Shown here: piece after piece, positions 1 to 6,442 of the stretch
Layout of the letters: the number at the start of each line of letters is the position of its first letter
How positions within the stretch are numbered: position 1 is the first letter of the stretch
NCBI GenBank assembly: GCA_023139225.1
Contig: JAGLNZ010000349.1
Coordinates: 1-6,451 of the forward strand
Direction of reading: 5' to 3'
Length of the DNA: 6,451 nucleotides
Source of the DNA: Desulfobacula sp.
GTDB taxonomy: Bacteria > Desulfobacterota > Desulfobacteria > Desulfobacterales > Desulfobacteraceae
Position numbers and translations under genes: made by a program
The notes under the pieces: model-generated
The model's database searches: none
What the model was told of the DNA's origin: nothing
What the model saw: only the letters and a program-made list of their open reading frames with translations

Positions 1-1898
1 GTATCAGGGTGATACTCCCTGATAATCTTTATCTTTTTGAAATCATATTGTTTTTTAAGGTCATAATCACTTTTGGCTAGTTCTATGGTCTGATCGAGAA
101 TAACTGCCATATCCTGTCTGACTTTACCTGAAAAATCTTTTCTGGAAAAACTCAGCATATTTTGAACAATCTGGGCCGCCCGGACACCCGCCTCATGAAT
201 TAGTTCCAACTGTCTGATAATTCCCCTGGTTTCCATAAATTTTCTGATCTGATCCATGGAGATTCCGACTTCGGCTGCCACCTTGACACTTGCAGGAATT
301 TCACCCTGGATTCTGCGCAAAACAACTTGCGCATTCTGCATCATTCCTGCCAGCGGGTTGTTGATCTCATGGGCCATTCCCGCTGCCAGGCCTCCAATAG
401 AAAGCATTTTTTCGGACTGAACAACCATTTCTTCCATTCGGACATGCTCGGTGATATCATCCACACGGATGACGGCACCTTCAACACCGTCGGCAATTAA
501 AGGATAAACTGTAATATCTTCATAGATCAATCCCCGTGATGTCGTGCTGGCCTGTTTTGGAAAATAATACGGGTCCCCGGTTTTAATGGTTTTGCTGATA
601 TCAGCCATAAACGGCTTCATTTTCGGAAGCACCTGGTCCAAAGGCTTTGACACGGCCTGGGCCGCTTTTATCCCGTACAGTTTTTCAGCCTTATAGTTCC
701 ACAAAATTATCTTATATTCCCTGTCAAGGCTGTATAAGGCACTCGGCATGGAATTGATAATATTATCAATATAATTTTTTGTTTTTTTAAGCTCTTCTTC
801 TGCCTGCTTGAGATCTGATATATCAATGGTTATCCCGACAATCCCTTTATCACCGTCTGCAGCTTCAAAGGGTACTTTTTTTGTGGAATACCATTTAAAC
901 GACTCAGGGGTTGCCCCATGGGTTTCGGTTAACAGACTTAATGTTTTCCCCAATTTTATAACCCTTTGATCATCTTCAAGCATCTGGGCGGCAGCATCCC
1001 GATCAAGGGTGACCTCCATATGTAATTTTCCGGTTACCTCTTCCACTGTAGAGTTTAAATCATCTGCCACCGCCTGGTTGACAACCAGAAAGCGGCCGTC
1101 CATATTTTTTACAAAAATCATGTGAGGAATCAAATCAATGATCAATCTTAAAAATGATTCGCTCTTTTCAAGGGCCATACTTGTTTTTTGATGCTGGTCC
1201 ACTTCGGATTGCAGGGACTCAACTTTTTCTTTTACTGCATCACGCATAATGACCAGGTTATCAGCCAGGGCACCCAATTCATCATTTCTGCGGACATTGA
1301 TGGGTTGATCCAGATGCCCTGCGGCAATTTTCTCCGAGCTTTGCTGTAATTCCTGCAATGGTCTTACAAATTTTAAATTCAAAATAAAAATCAATACCAG
1401 TCCCAGGATTAAATCAAGGATCACAACCTGCAGGATGCTGCTGAGTTTGAGCATTCCAATCTTTTCATTTAAAAAAACAGTTGTAGCGGCAATTTCAATT
1501 TTCCCAATCTCTTCTTTCTTGAACAATATGGGATATTCAATGGTTTTAGTCCCCCTGTCCAGATTTGCCAACGTATATTGTTCATCTTTAAACGAAAGAT
1601 ATTTCTGCCCGAGATCCCATATGGTTATTTTAATAATTTCAGGTTTTTTCAGGGCAGCCTTGCAAATCACTTTACAGGTCTCGTCATCAAAATTAAACAA
1701 TGCCGTAGACAGGCTTGCTGAAAGTTGAGCCGCTTCGTTTTTAAGGGAGATATCCAAGTTTTTTTCCAGGGTGACGGTCTGGGTTTGAATACGATACATT
1801 CCAAATACTGCCAAAACAAGGGTCGGGATGCCAATGGCGATCAAGCTCAGTTGAATCGAAAGATTTTTTAAACTGAACTTTCTTCTTTTTGGGGGCAT
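1..1898 (-). CDS. Membrane sensor histidine kinase, CHASE8-like/HAMP/PAS/PAS/HisKA, C-terminus cut by the window edge
   Basis: There are 632 complete codons from the ATG at 1898 and no stop before the edge. A basic N-terminus (MPPKRRK) precedes TM1 (about residues 13-36). A periplasmic domain of about 115 residues follows, with a CX3C pair (C75, C79) and a layout like CHASE8 sensors (inferred). TM2 is about 154-173 and HAMP about 174-226 (P180, DELG at 206-209). Two PAS domains lie at about 247-360 and 374-490, then the phospho-acceptor motif HEINNPL with His510. The ATP-binding N and G boxes lie beyond the edge; about 110-130 residues are probably missing. The expected role is autophosphorylation on His510 and phosphotransfer to a response regulator not seen here. 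The gene starts 7 bp after the binding-protein stop, so the two are probably co-transcribed and translationally coupled. No Shine-Dalgarno is visible. An in-frame ATG at 1943 would add 15 residues and overlap the upstream gene; 1898 is preferred because basic residues followed by TM1 is a typical kinase N-terminus. Confidence 0.92.
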   Translation of the reverse strand, partial: MPPKRRKFSLKNLSIQLSLIAIGIPTLVLAVFGMYRIQTQTVTLEKNLDISLKNEAAQLSASLSTALFNFDDETCKVICKAALKKPEIIKITIWDLGQKYLSFKDEQYTLANLDRGTKTIEYPILFKKEEIGKIEIAATTVFLNEKIGMLKLSSILQVVILDLILGLVLIFILNLKFVRPLQELQQSSEKIAAGHLDQPINVRRNDELGALADNLVIMRDAVKEKVESLQSEVDQHQKTSMALEKSESFLRLIIDLIPHMIFVKNMDGRFLVVNQAVADDLNSTVEEVTGKLHMEVTLDRDAAAQMLEDDQRVIKLGKTLSLLTETHGATPESFKWYSTKKVPFEAADGDKGIVGITIDISDLKQAEEELKKTKNYIDNIINSMPSALYSLDREYKIILWNYKAEKLYGIKAAQAVSKPLDQVLPKMKPFMADISKTIKTGDPYYFPKQASTTSRGLIYEDITVYPLIADGVEGAVIRVDDITEHVRMEEMVVQSEKMLSIGGLAAGMAHEINNPLAGMMQNAQVVLRRIQGEIPASVKVAAEVGISMDQIRKFMETRGIIRQLELIHEAGVRAAQIVQNMLSFSRKDFSGKVRQDMAVILDQTIELAKSDYDLKKQYDFKKIKIIREYHPD

Positions 1899-1905
1899 TA
1901 AAATT

Positions 1906-3033
1906 TTATTTTTTGATTTTTGTTTCAATTTTGATTGTTCCATCGTTCATCATTGATTCATATGAAAGCCTTAATAAAGCAATTACCCCTTTATCAATTT
2001 TTTTATTAAAAACAAATCCCTCACTGTCATTAATGCTGATCCAGCGTGTCTCATTATAATCGGGTACAAGATTTTTACAGGTATAAACCAAGGTGTTTCT
2101 TTGTGATAAAACACTGAAAATATTTTGGTCTGCCGCCAGTAATTTAATAGAACTCTTAAGTTGACTTCTTTTTGAAATTTGACTGACCAATTGCCTTTTA
2201 TGGGACAATGTTTTTGCAATAAACACATCCACATCTCCTATCGCGTCTGCATCTGTATTTGATTTAATATAAAGATCCATATATTTATCAAGCATTTTCT
2301 GAATACTGCCATTATTTTTCAATTGAACAATAATTTTGTTCATGGCAGGCAAAAGAGCGGCATGGGAACTCTTTTTTGAAACCGTAATATGCATATTTTC
2401 AAAAACAAGAGGGGGAACAGCCTTGTCGATCTGATTATCAAACCCCTTCATGACTGCATTAATCTGACAGGGATAATCTCCCCACAGGATATAGTCTACC
2501 CGGCCGGATGAAAGCTGTTTGAACAAAGATTTAGAATCATACACCCTTAAAACTTTTAATTTCTCTTTAATAAATATATCCAGGTCATCACCAAAACTGT
2601 CCCCAAACATTGTGATTCCCTTTTTCCCTATAAGGTCGTCGCGATGGTTAAACACAAACTTGTTTTTCTTTAAAACAAATATAGACGTCGGATCCTTGGC
2701 ATAGGGCACCAGATAATCCATGTAAGTGCGGCGGTGTGCATTGCTATAGGCACCCACCAGGAAATCAATCTTATTTCTTTGCGCCATTTCCTGGGCTCTT
2801 GCCCAGGGGCCTGAATACTCAATAACAAAATCTTTGCCCAGTTCATTGAAGACCATACGAATCAGCTCGGAACCCGCACCAACAATGGTATTTTCATGCT
2901 GCCACATAAACGGCGGATAATCCGGATGTCCGGAACAAATTATCCGGTTTTCAGATGCAGATAAAATTGAACAAAAAAGAATAAAGAAAGAAAGAAAGAA
3001 AGTGCTTAAAATAATTGGTTTAGCAATTCTCAT
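1906..3033 (-). CDS. Periplasmic solute-binding protein (SBP_bac_3 / amino-acid-type) with C-terminal extension, probable kinase partner
   Basis: The 375-residue protein has a signal peptide: MRIAKP, a hydrophobic core to about residue 25, and probable cleavage after Ala26. There is no lipobox. Residues about 30-255 fit the bilobed extracellular solute-binding family 3: GHPDYPPFMW (35-44) as the first ligand strand, GAGSELIRMVFNELG (52-66), GPWARA (75-80), an R-x-x-Y-M-D-Y stretch near 102-108, GRVDYILWGDYP (177-188), and a closing helix ending NNGSIQKMLDKY (240-251). Family members usually end here at 240-280 residues. This one continues for about 115 residues with a helical Arg/Lys/Ser-rich segment (about 270-300) and a tail resembling the family's closing helix again (NDGTIK, 363-368). 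An AAGGGG Shine-Dalgarno supports the start. The kinase gene follows at 7 bp and no permease is seen, so I infer a sensing role; the ligand cannot be read from sequence. An ABC uptake role remains possible if transporter genes lie elsewhere. Confidence 0.88.
   Translation of the reverse strand: MRIAKPIILSTFFLSFFILFCSILSASENRIICSGHPDYPPFMWQHENTIVGAGSELIRMVFNELGKDFVIEYSGPWARAQEMAQRNKIDFLVGAYSNAHRRTYMDYLVPYAKDPTSIFVLKKNKFVFNHRDDLIGKKGITMFGDSFGDDLDIFIKEKLKVLRVYDSKSLFKQLSSGRVDYILWGDYPCQINAVMKGFDNQIDKAVPPLVFENMHITVSKKSSHAALLPAMNKIIVQLKNNGSIQKMLDKYMDLYIKSNTDADAIGDVDVFIAKTLSHKRQLVSQISKRSQLKSSIKLLAADQNIFSVLSQRNTLVYTCKNLVPDYNETRWISINDSEGFVFNKKIDKGVIALLRLSYESMMNDGTIKIETKIKK
2983..3002. repeat. Five-copy tetranucleotide repeat (AAAG / CTTT) in signal-peptide codons
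   Basis: Five perfect AAAG units lie on the plus strand and read as CTTT on the coding strand. They encode residues 11-17 (within TFFLSFF) of the solute-binding protein signal peptide. The unit is not a multiple of three, so gain or loss of one copy shifts the frame. Both alternative frames meet a stop within about 15 codons. Slippage could therefore switch the gene off. Five copies is at the low end for such tracts, and a Phe/Leu/Ser-rich hydrophobic core favours T/C-rich codons anyway. Confidence 0.9.
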
Positions 3034-3037
3034 AAGG

Positions 3038-3043
3038 CCCCTT
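3038..3043 (-). promoter_or_regulatory. Ribosome binding site of the solute-binding protein
   Basis: On the minus strand AAGGGG lies four bases before the ATG at 3033. The match to the anti-Shine-Dalgarno is good but the spacing is short. It supports this ATG as the start, together with the signal peptide that begins immediately after it. Confidence 0.6.
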
Positions 3044-3116
3044 AATTTGCATTGTTCCGATAGTCTAACATAACCTAGTTAAAATGCAACCGGAATATGG
3101 GAAGGCTTTGCCCGGA

Positions 3117-3145
3117 TTGTAATCCAAAGGTTTATCCTGTATGAT
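3117..3145 (+). promoter_or_regulatory. Putative sigma70 promoter for ygiQ
   Basis: A -35-like TTGTAA (3117-3122; 4 of 6 consensus positions) and a -10-like TATGAT (3140-3145; 5 of 6) are separated by 17 bp, the ideal spacing. Transcription would begin near 3152, giving a leader of about 45 nt before the ygiQ ATG. The element lies in the 163-bp region between the divergent solute-binding protein and ygiQ genes. No comparably good promoter was found for the minus-strand gene. Confidence 0.45.
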
Positions 3146-3196
3146 GCACCCCAATTAAAACTTAGATAAAAACCTTTAAGGATACCAGCGGCAACC

Positions 3197-4888
3197 ATGT
3201 TTCTTCCCACAACAATGCAAGAGGTAAAAAAGCTTAACTGGAGTCGCCTTGATGTGGTTCTTGTCACAGGAGACGCATATATTGATTCTCCGTTTATTGG
3301 TGTTGCCATCATCGGCAAGGTCCTTGTTGATAAAGGATTTCGTGTTGGAATCATTGCCCAGCCCGACATGGACGGCAAAACAGATATTTCAAGGCTGGGG
3401 GAACCGGCTCTTTTCTGGGGTATTACAGGGGGGTGTGTAGATTCCATGGTGACAAATTACACTGCCTTGAAAAAAAGAAGGAAAAAGGATGATTATACAC
3501 CCGGCGGCCTTAATACACGCCGGCCGGACAGGGCTGTGATCGCCTATTCCAATCTTGTCAGAAAATATTTCAAAAGAACCAGGCCCATTGTTCTGGGTGG
3601 TATAGAAGCCAGTCTTCGACGAATAGCCCACTATGATTTCTGGTCAAATAAAATTCGAAGATCCATCCTTTTTGATGCAAAAGCAAACTATCTCTTGTTT
3701 GGCATGGCCCACAACACCATTATCAAATTTGCAACAGCACTAAGAGAAAATAAAGACCCAAGCTCTTTGGACGGTATTGCCTTTATTTCAAAAGAAAAAA
3801 AAGGAAAAGAGCTGCCTTCCTTTGAAGCGGTTCAAAAAAACAAAGATCATTATATTAAAAGCTTTCACACATTTTATGAAAACAATGATCCCATAACGGC
3901 CCAGGGACTTTGCCAGCGACACAATGACCGCTATCTGGTCCTCAATCCGCCTTCCCCCTATAGTACCACCCAAGAACTTGATCATATCCATTCCCTTGAG
4001 TTTGAAAGAGACCTTCACCCGTTTTATAAAAAATCCGGAACCGTAAGAGCGCTTTCTACCATTCGATTTTCCATTCCCATCCATTATGGCTGCTATGGTG
4101 AGTGTAATTTTTGCGCCATTTCTGTTCACCAGGGCCAAACCGTGAGATGCAGAAGCGAAGACTCCATTATCAATGAAGCAAAAGCCATTTCACATCTTGA
4201 AGATTTTAAAGGATATATTACAGATCTTGGCGGCCCCACTGCAAATATGTACGGATTTGAATGCAAAAAAAAACTTGAAAAAGGCGCCTGCCATGACAAG
4301 CGGTGCCTCTTTCCTGTACCCTGCAAAAGCCTTGTCCCTGATCATTCAAAGCAAATTAGACTGATTAAAAAGATCGAACAACTCCCCGGCATTAAAAAAG
4401 TATTTATCAGCTCGGGCATCCGATATGATCTTATATTAAATGACAAAAAAAATGGGGCTGCATACCTTGAAAAAATCGTAAAAGATAATGTTTCAGGACA
4501 AATGAAAATCGCACCTGAACATACGGTACCCCATGTTTTAGGGTTGATGGGAAAACAGAATATTGATCTTTTGTTACGATTTAAAAACAAATTTGACACA
4601 TTGAGTAAAAAATCAGGTAAAAAACAATTTTTAACCTACTATTTAATCGCTGCCCATCCAGGATGCAGTAAAAAAGATATGGATGCTTTAAAAAAATTTA
4701 CCACCCAAAAGCTAAAGATGACACCGGAACAGGTGCAAATTTTTACCCCATCTCCCTCAACTTATTCAACCCTGATGTATTACACGAGTCTGGAGCCTTT
4801 CTCCAAGACTTCCATATTTGTCGAAAAGAATCCAAACGAAAAGGAAAAGCAAAAAAAAATAGTTACGAAAAAGCCGTATAAACGATAA
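3197..4888 (+). CDS. ygiQ: YgiQ-family radical SAM protein
   Basis: The 563-residue protein closely follows E. coli YgiQ: FLP...LNWSRLDVVLVTGDAY at the start, GIIAQPD (51-57), GGIEASLRRIAHYDFWS (134-150), DRYLVLNPP (244-252), RSEDSIINE (319-327), SDLGGPTANMY-type motif at 342-352, and MKIAPEH. The radical-SAM cluster is CX3CX2C (C299, C303, C306), ligating a 4Fe-4S centre that cleaves S-adenosylmethionine. A second set with the same spacing as in E. coli, CX8CX4CX5C (C356, C365, C370, C376), is a family hallmark and may bind another metal centre (inferred). The family's physiological substrate is not established to my knowledge. The protein is about 175 residues shorter than E. coli YgiQ: it starts at the conserved FLP block, lacks an internal insert before the SAM core, and ends in a Lys-rich tail where the DUF3362 region would begin. 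The start is the only ATG possible, since an in-frame stop lies 28 bp upstream (3167-3169). The Shine-Dalgarno is weak (AAGGA about 14 nt upstream). Confidence 0.95.
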   Translation: MFLPTTMQEVKKLNWSRLDVVLVTGDAYIDSPFIGVAIIGKVLVDKGFRVGIIAQPDMDGKTDISRLGEPALFWGITGGCVDSMVTNYTALKKRRKKDDYTPGGLNTRRPDRAVIAYSNLVRKYFKRTRPIVLGGIEASLRRIAHYDFWSNKIRRSILFDAKANYLLFGMAHNTIIKFATALRENKDPSSLDGIAFISKEKKGKELPSFEAVQKNKDHYIKSFHTFYENNDPITAQGLCQRHNDRYLVLNPPSPYSTTQELDHIHSLEFERDLHPFYKKSGTVRALSTIRFSIPIHYGCYGECNFCAISVHQGQTVRCRSEDSIINEAKAISHLEDFKGYITDLGGPTANMYGFECKKKLEKGACHDKRCLFPVPCKSLVPDHSKQIRLIKKIEQLPGIKKVFISSGIRYDLILNDKKNGAAYLEKIVKDNVSGQMKIAPEHTVPHVLGLMGKQNIDLLLRFKNKFDTLSKKSGKKQFLTYYLIAAHPGCSKKDMDALKKFTTQKLKMTPEQVQIFTPSPSTYSTLMYYTSLEPFSKTSIFVEKNPNEKEKQKKIVTKKPYKR

Positions 4889-4900
4889 TGCCTAAAAAAC

Positions 4901-5269
4901 CTATTTGGTGTCTGATCCGTATTTTTTAATCAGATACTTCACTGTATCAATACCGGCCTGGTCCAGATCAATAAACTTAAATCCAATAATAAAATATTCA
5001 GGATTGGCATCCTTCTCACACCAGAGACTTCTTGCCTCAAACACAAGATTTTCATCCATTCCAAATTCTTCATACAGATTGATCCTGAGATTAAAGGCCT
5101 TATCCGGCTCAACACTGTCTTTGCTGAACAGCATTATCCCTTGAGTTGAAATGTCCCCCAGGTAACCTGCGAGCGTATTGGTCTGATCATGGTTTACCTT
5201 TAAATAATAGTATAATTGCTTTCGATCAAATTTACGCTTTTCATCATTTTGAAAGACCTTGCTGTCCAT
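4901..5269 (-). CDS. Single-domain PilZ protein (probable c-di-GMP receptor)
   Basis: The 122-residue protein is essentially one PilZ domain. The c-di-GMP-binding signature is complete: RxxxR at residues 12-16 (R-K-F-D-R), then DxSxxG at 39-44 (D-I-S-T-Q-G), followed by a beta-barrel-like stretch (MLFSK, FNLRINLY, FEARSLWCEK, YFIIGFKFIDL) and a C-terminal helix (about 107-118). There is no signal peptide or membrane segment, so it should act in the cytoplasm as a c-di-GMP-responsive adaptor. The partner cannot be told from the sequence. It lies 37 bp downstream of the EEP-family gene on the same strand and is probably co-transcribed with it. It converges on ygiQ with 12 bp between stop codons. 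AGGGA seven bases before the ATG supports the start. The second Gly of the common DxSxxGG form is replaced by Ile45, which many PilZ proteins tolerate. Confidence 0.9.
   Translation of the reverse strand: MDSKVFQNDEKRKFDRKQLYYYLKVNHDQTNTLAGYLGDISTQGIMLFSKDSVEPDKAFNLRINLYEEFGMDENLVFEARSLWCEKDANPEYFIIGFKFIDLDQAGIDTVKYLIKKYGSDTK
4908..4937. terminator. Hairpin at the ygiQ/pilZ convergent junction, possible weak terminator
   Basis: GTGTCTGAT (4908-4916) can pair with ATCAGATAC (4929-4937) around a 12-nt loop. The plus-strand transcript has nine pairs including one G-U. It lies 20 bp after the ygiQ stop, inside the 3' end of the PilZ gene. No U-tract follows on the plus strand. On the minus strand a T6 run comes eight bases after the stem, which has one mismatch there. 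It is not a classical intrinsic terminator, but it is the only candidate at this junction. Confidence 0.25.
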
Positions 5270-5276
5270 TGTCTTT

Positions 5277-5281
5277 TCCCT
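5277..5281 (-). promoter_or_regulatory. Ribosome binding site of the PilZ gene
   Basis: On the minus strand AGGGA precedes the ATG at 5269 by seven bases, a standard Shine-Dalgarno arrangement. It lies in the 37-bp gap after the EEP-family stop codon. The PilZ gene can therefore be translated independently even if co-transcribed with the gene upstream. Confidence 0.6.
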
Positions 5282-5297
5282 GCTAATATTAAATCTT

Positions 5298-5310
5298 GTT
5301 AACCATTCAA
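5298..5310 (-). repeat. Copy of the TTGAATGGTT(T)AAC motif at the EEP-gene stop codon
   Basis: The minus strand reads TTGAATGGTTAAC here, overlapping the TGA stop (5307-5309). The same string with one extra T lies at 6426-6439 on the plus strand, within the palindromic operator at the other end of the gene. It also overlaps a perfect 12-bp palindrome, ATTCAATTGAAT (5305-5316). The match is visible, but function is unknown and chance similarity in AT-rich DNA is possible. Confidence 0.3.
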
Positions 5311-6353
5311 TTGAATTTTACTTCCAGTTTTACAGGATGGTGATCTGAATGTTCGAAATCAAGATGAATGCCGTAAACCTGTTTGACTTCAATATTCGGG
5401 GACACCAGAAAAAAATCGATCACCGTTGTAAGCGTTGTCTTTTGATCATAAGGGGCGACAAGACGTCTATTGGTTGGAATCTTTTGATCATATGCCCATT
5501 TCCATTTTGGCAGATACTCTTTTCCAATATCCATGCGATTTTCATTATCCATGAGGTTTCGTTTAAATTCAGGATTAAAACCCGGCGGACACTGGTTCCA
5601 GTCTCCTCCTGCGATCACATAATTGCCCTTTTCATATTCGGTGATTAAAAAATTCTTAAGATATGCCATTTGATTGCTTCTGAGTGTTCCGTCATCATAG
5701 GCTGAGTTATGGGTATTAATCACCAGCAGCTGTTTTTTTGTATCAAGCAAATATCTTGACACAAGAAAACACCTGTCCAGCATAAACAGGCCCTGGGGCC
5801 ATGCATAGTTGCCTGGAAAAGAATGTCTGACAACCGAAGTCGGTTCAAACCGGGCCAATGTCTGCAACCCTGACAAAACAGACCCAAGGGGATCAGAAGG
5901 CGGGACAGGCACAAAAAACACATCATAATTTTTACCAAAACTTGAATGGAACCGGGGAAATAGCTTTGCTATTTGCGAATACTCGTCAATGAAACGGCTT
6001 CGCTTGGATTTTTGATCCACTTCCTGCAATAAAAAGAAATCAATATCGTTTTGCCGGGCAATAAATGCTTCAATGGCTGTTATATTCTTTTCAACGATTT
6101 GTCTTTCGGGCCTCACCTGTTTTCCGCCATCATAGAAAAAATCCATATCCCGGCTTAGACCGCCATAACCAATATTCCAGATCATCAAATTAAAATTTTT
6201 TTGTCCCTTAATTGCTTTGGCATTTTGTTTTTCAAATACCAGGGTTGTTGGATCAGGCTGAAAGTCTGAATAAGTTGCATACCCGACAAGCCCCACAAAT
6301 CCCAACACTAAAATACAAACAAGTCCGAAAATAATCTTGAATAATTTTTTCAT
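5307..6353 (-). CDS. Membrane-anchored endonuclease/exonuclease/phosphatase (EEP) superfamily protein
   Basis: The 348-residue protein begins with a basic MKK and one hydrophobic segment (about 5-26) with no lipobox. I infer that it is tethered to the inner membrane with its catalytic domain in the periplasm. The EEP metal-dependent hydrolase motifs occur in order: W-N (59-60), QE with Glu111 (FLLQEVD), NTH with His215, GGDWN with Asp251 and Asn253, ID with Asp313, and the terminal SDHHP with Asp337 and His338. All expected catalytic positions are present, so it should be an active Mg2+-dependent phosphodiesterase or phosphatase. The substrate (nucleic acid, phospholipid, inositol phosphate) cannot be assigned. 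A TTG at 6359 could extend it by two residues, but the ATG at 6353 is preferred. No Shine-Dalgarno is seen before either. It appears to be the first gene of a unit with the PilZ gene 37 bp downstream. Confidence 0.9.
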   Translation of the reverse strand: MKKLFKIIFGLVCILVLGFVGLVGYATYSDFQPDPTTLVFEKQNAKAIKGQKNFNLMIWNIGYGGLSRDMDFFYDGGKQVRPERQIVEKNITAIEAFIARQNDIDFFLLQEVDQKSKRSRFIDEYSQIAKLFPRFHSSFGKNYDVFFVPVPPSDPLGSVLSGLQTLARFEPTSVVRHSFPGNYAWPQGLFMLDRCFLVSRYLLDTKKQLLVINTHNSAYDDGTLRSNQMAYLKNFLITEYEKGNYVIAGGDWNQCPPGFNPEFKRNLMDNENRMDIGKEYLPKWKWAYDQKIPTNRRLVAPYDQKTTLTTVIDFFLVSPNIEVKQVYGIHLDFEHSDHHPVKLEVKFN

Positions 6354-6359
6354 ACCCAA

Positions 6360-6388
6360 AGAATAAGATATTCATAATTCAGAGTCAA
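6360..6388 (-). promoter_or_regulatory. Putative promoter of the EEP-family gene, possibly giving a leaderless mRNA
   Basis: On the minus strand TTGACT (6383-6388; 5 of 6) and TATTCT (6360-6365; 4 of 6) are 17 bp apart. Transcription would start at or next to the ATG at 6353, which would explain the missing Shine-Dalgarno. A competing candidate is the perfect -10 TATAAT at 6406-6411, which lacks a recognisable -35 and would give a leader of about 45 nt. Confidence 0.35.
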
Positions 6389-6411
6389 TATTCAAAACGA
6401 TTAAAATTATA

Positions 6412-6440
6412 TTGACAAACCATATTGAATGGTTTAACCA
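6412..6440 (+). promoter_or_regulatory. Putative rightward promoter for a gene beyond the window
   Basis: A perfect -35 TTGACA lies at 6412-6417. At 17-bp spacing the -10 would be TAACCA (6435-6440), a weak match. The whole spacer and the -10 are covered by the inverted-repeat operator, so a repressor bound there would block polymerase. The downstream gene is outside the window. Confidence 0.3.
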
Positions 6441-6442
6441 TT
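6417..6442. promoter_or_regulatory. Palindromic operator with three half-sites
   Basis: AATGGTT-T-AACCATT (6428-6442) is a perfect inverted repeat with 7-bp arms and a one-base centre. A further AAACCAT (6417-6423) is inverted relative to ATGGTTT (6429-6435) with a 5-bp spacer. There are thus three alternating half-sites, a layout seen with TetR- or GntR-type dimeric regulators. It sits between a consensus rightward -35 and the leftward EEP gene, as expected for control of a divergent promoter pair. The regulator is unknown. Confidence 0.5.

Noticed and set aside
1435..1728. Plus-strand reading frame of 97 codons opposite the kinase
   Set aside because: It is antisense to the kinase second transmembrane and periplasmic domains; its hydrophobic start is the complement of that segment.
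3062..3089. Minus-strand promoter TTGCAT-16 bp-TAGACT for the solute-binding protein
   Set aside because: Only 3 of 6 and 4 of 6 consensus matches with non-ideal spacing. The real promoter is probably in this region but I cannot place it.
3126..3177. Inverted repeat AAAGGTTT (3126-3133) / AAACCTTT (3170-3177) in the divergent intergenic region
   Set aside because: The arms are short, AT-rich and 36 nt apart, and the left arm lies upstream of the predicted transcription start. Chance is a sufficient explanation.
3079..3447. Minus-strand reading frame of 122 codons across the ygiQ start
   Set aside because: It overlaps the conserved N-terminal coding region of ygiQ and its own product resembles no known protein. 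It is an antisense shadow.
4851..4888. Frameshift at the A9 run that might hide a longer ygiQ C-terminus
   Set aside because: I read the other frames after the run: one stops at once and the other after a few codons. The oppositely oriented PilZ gene follows immediately, so no hidden tail exists.
5349..5648. Plus-strand reading frame of 99 codons inside the EEP gene
   Set aside because: It lies wholly antisense to the catalytic-motif region of a clearly coding gene and has no ribosome binding site or recognisable product.
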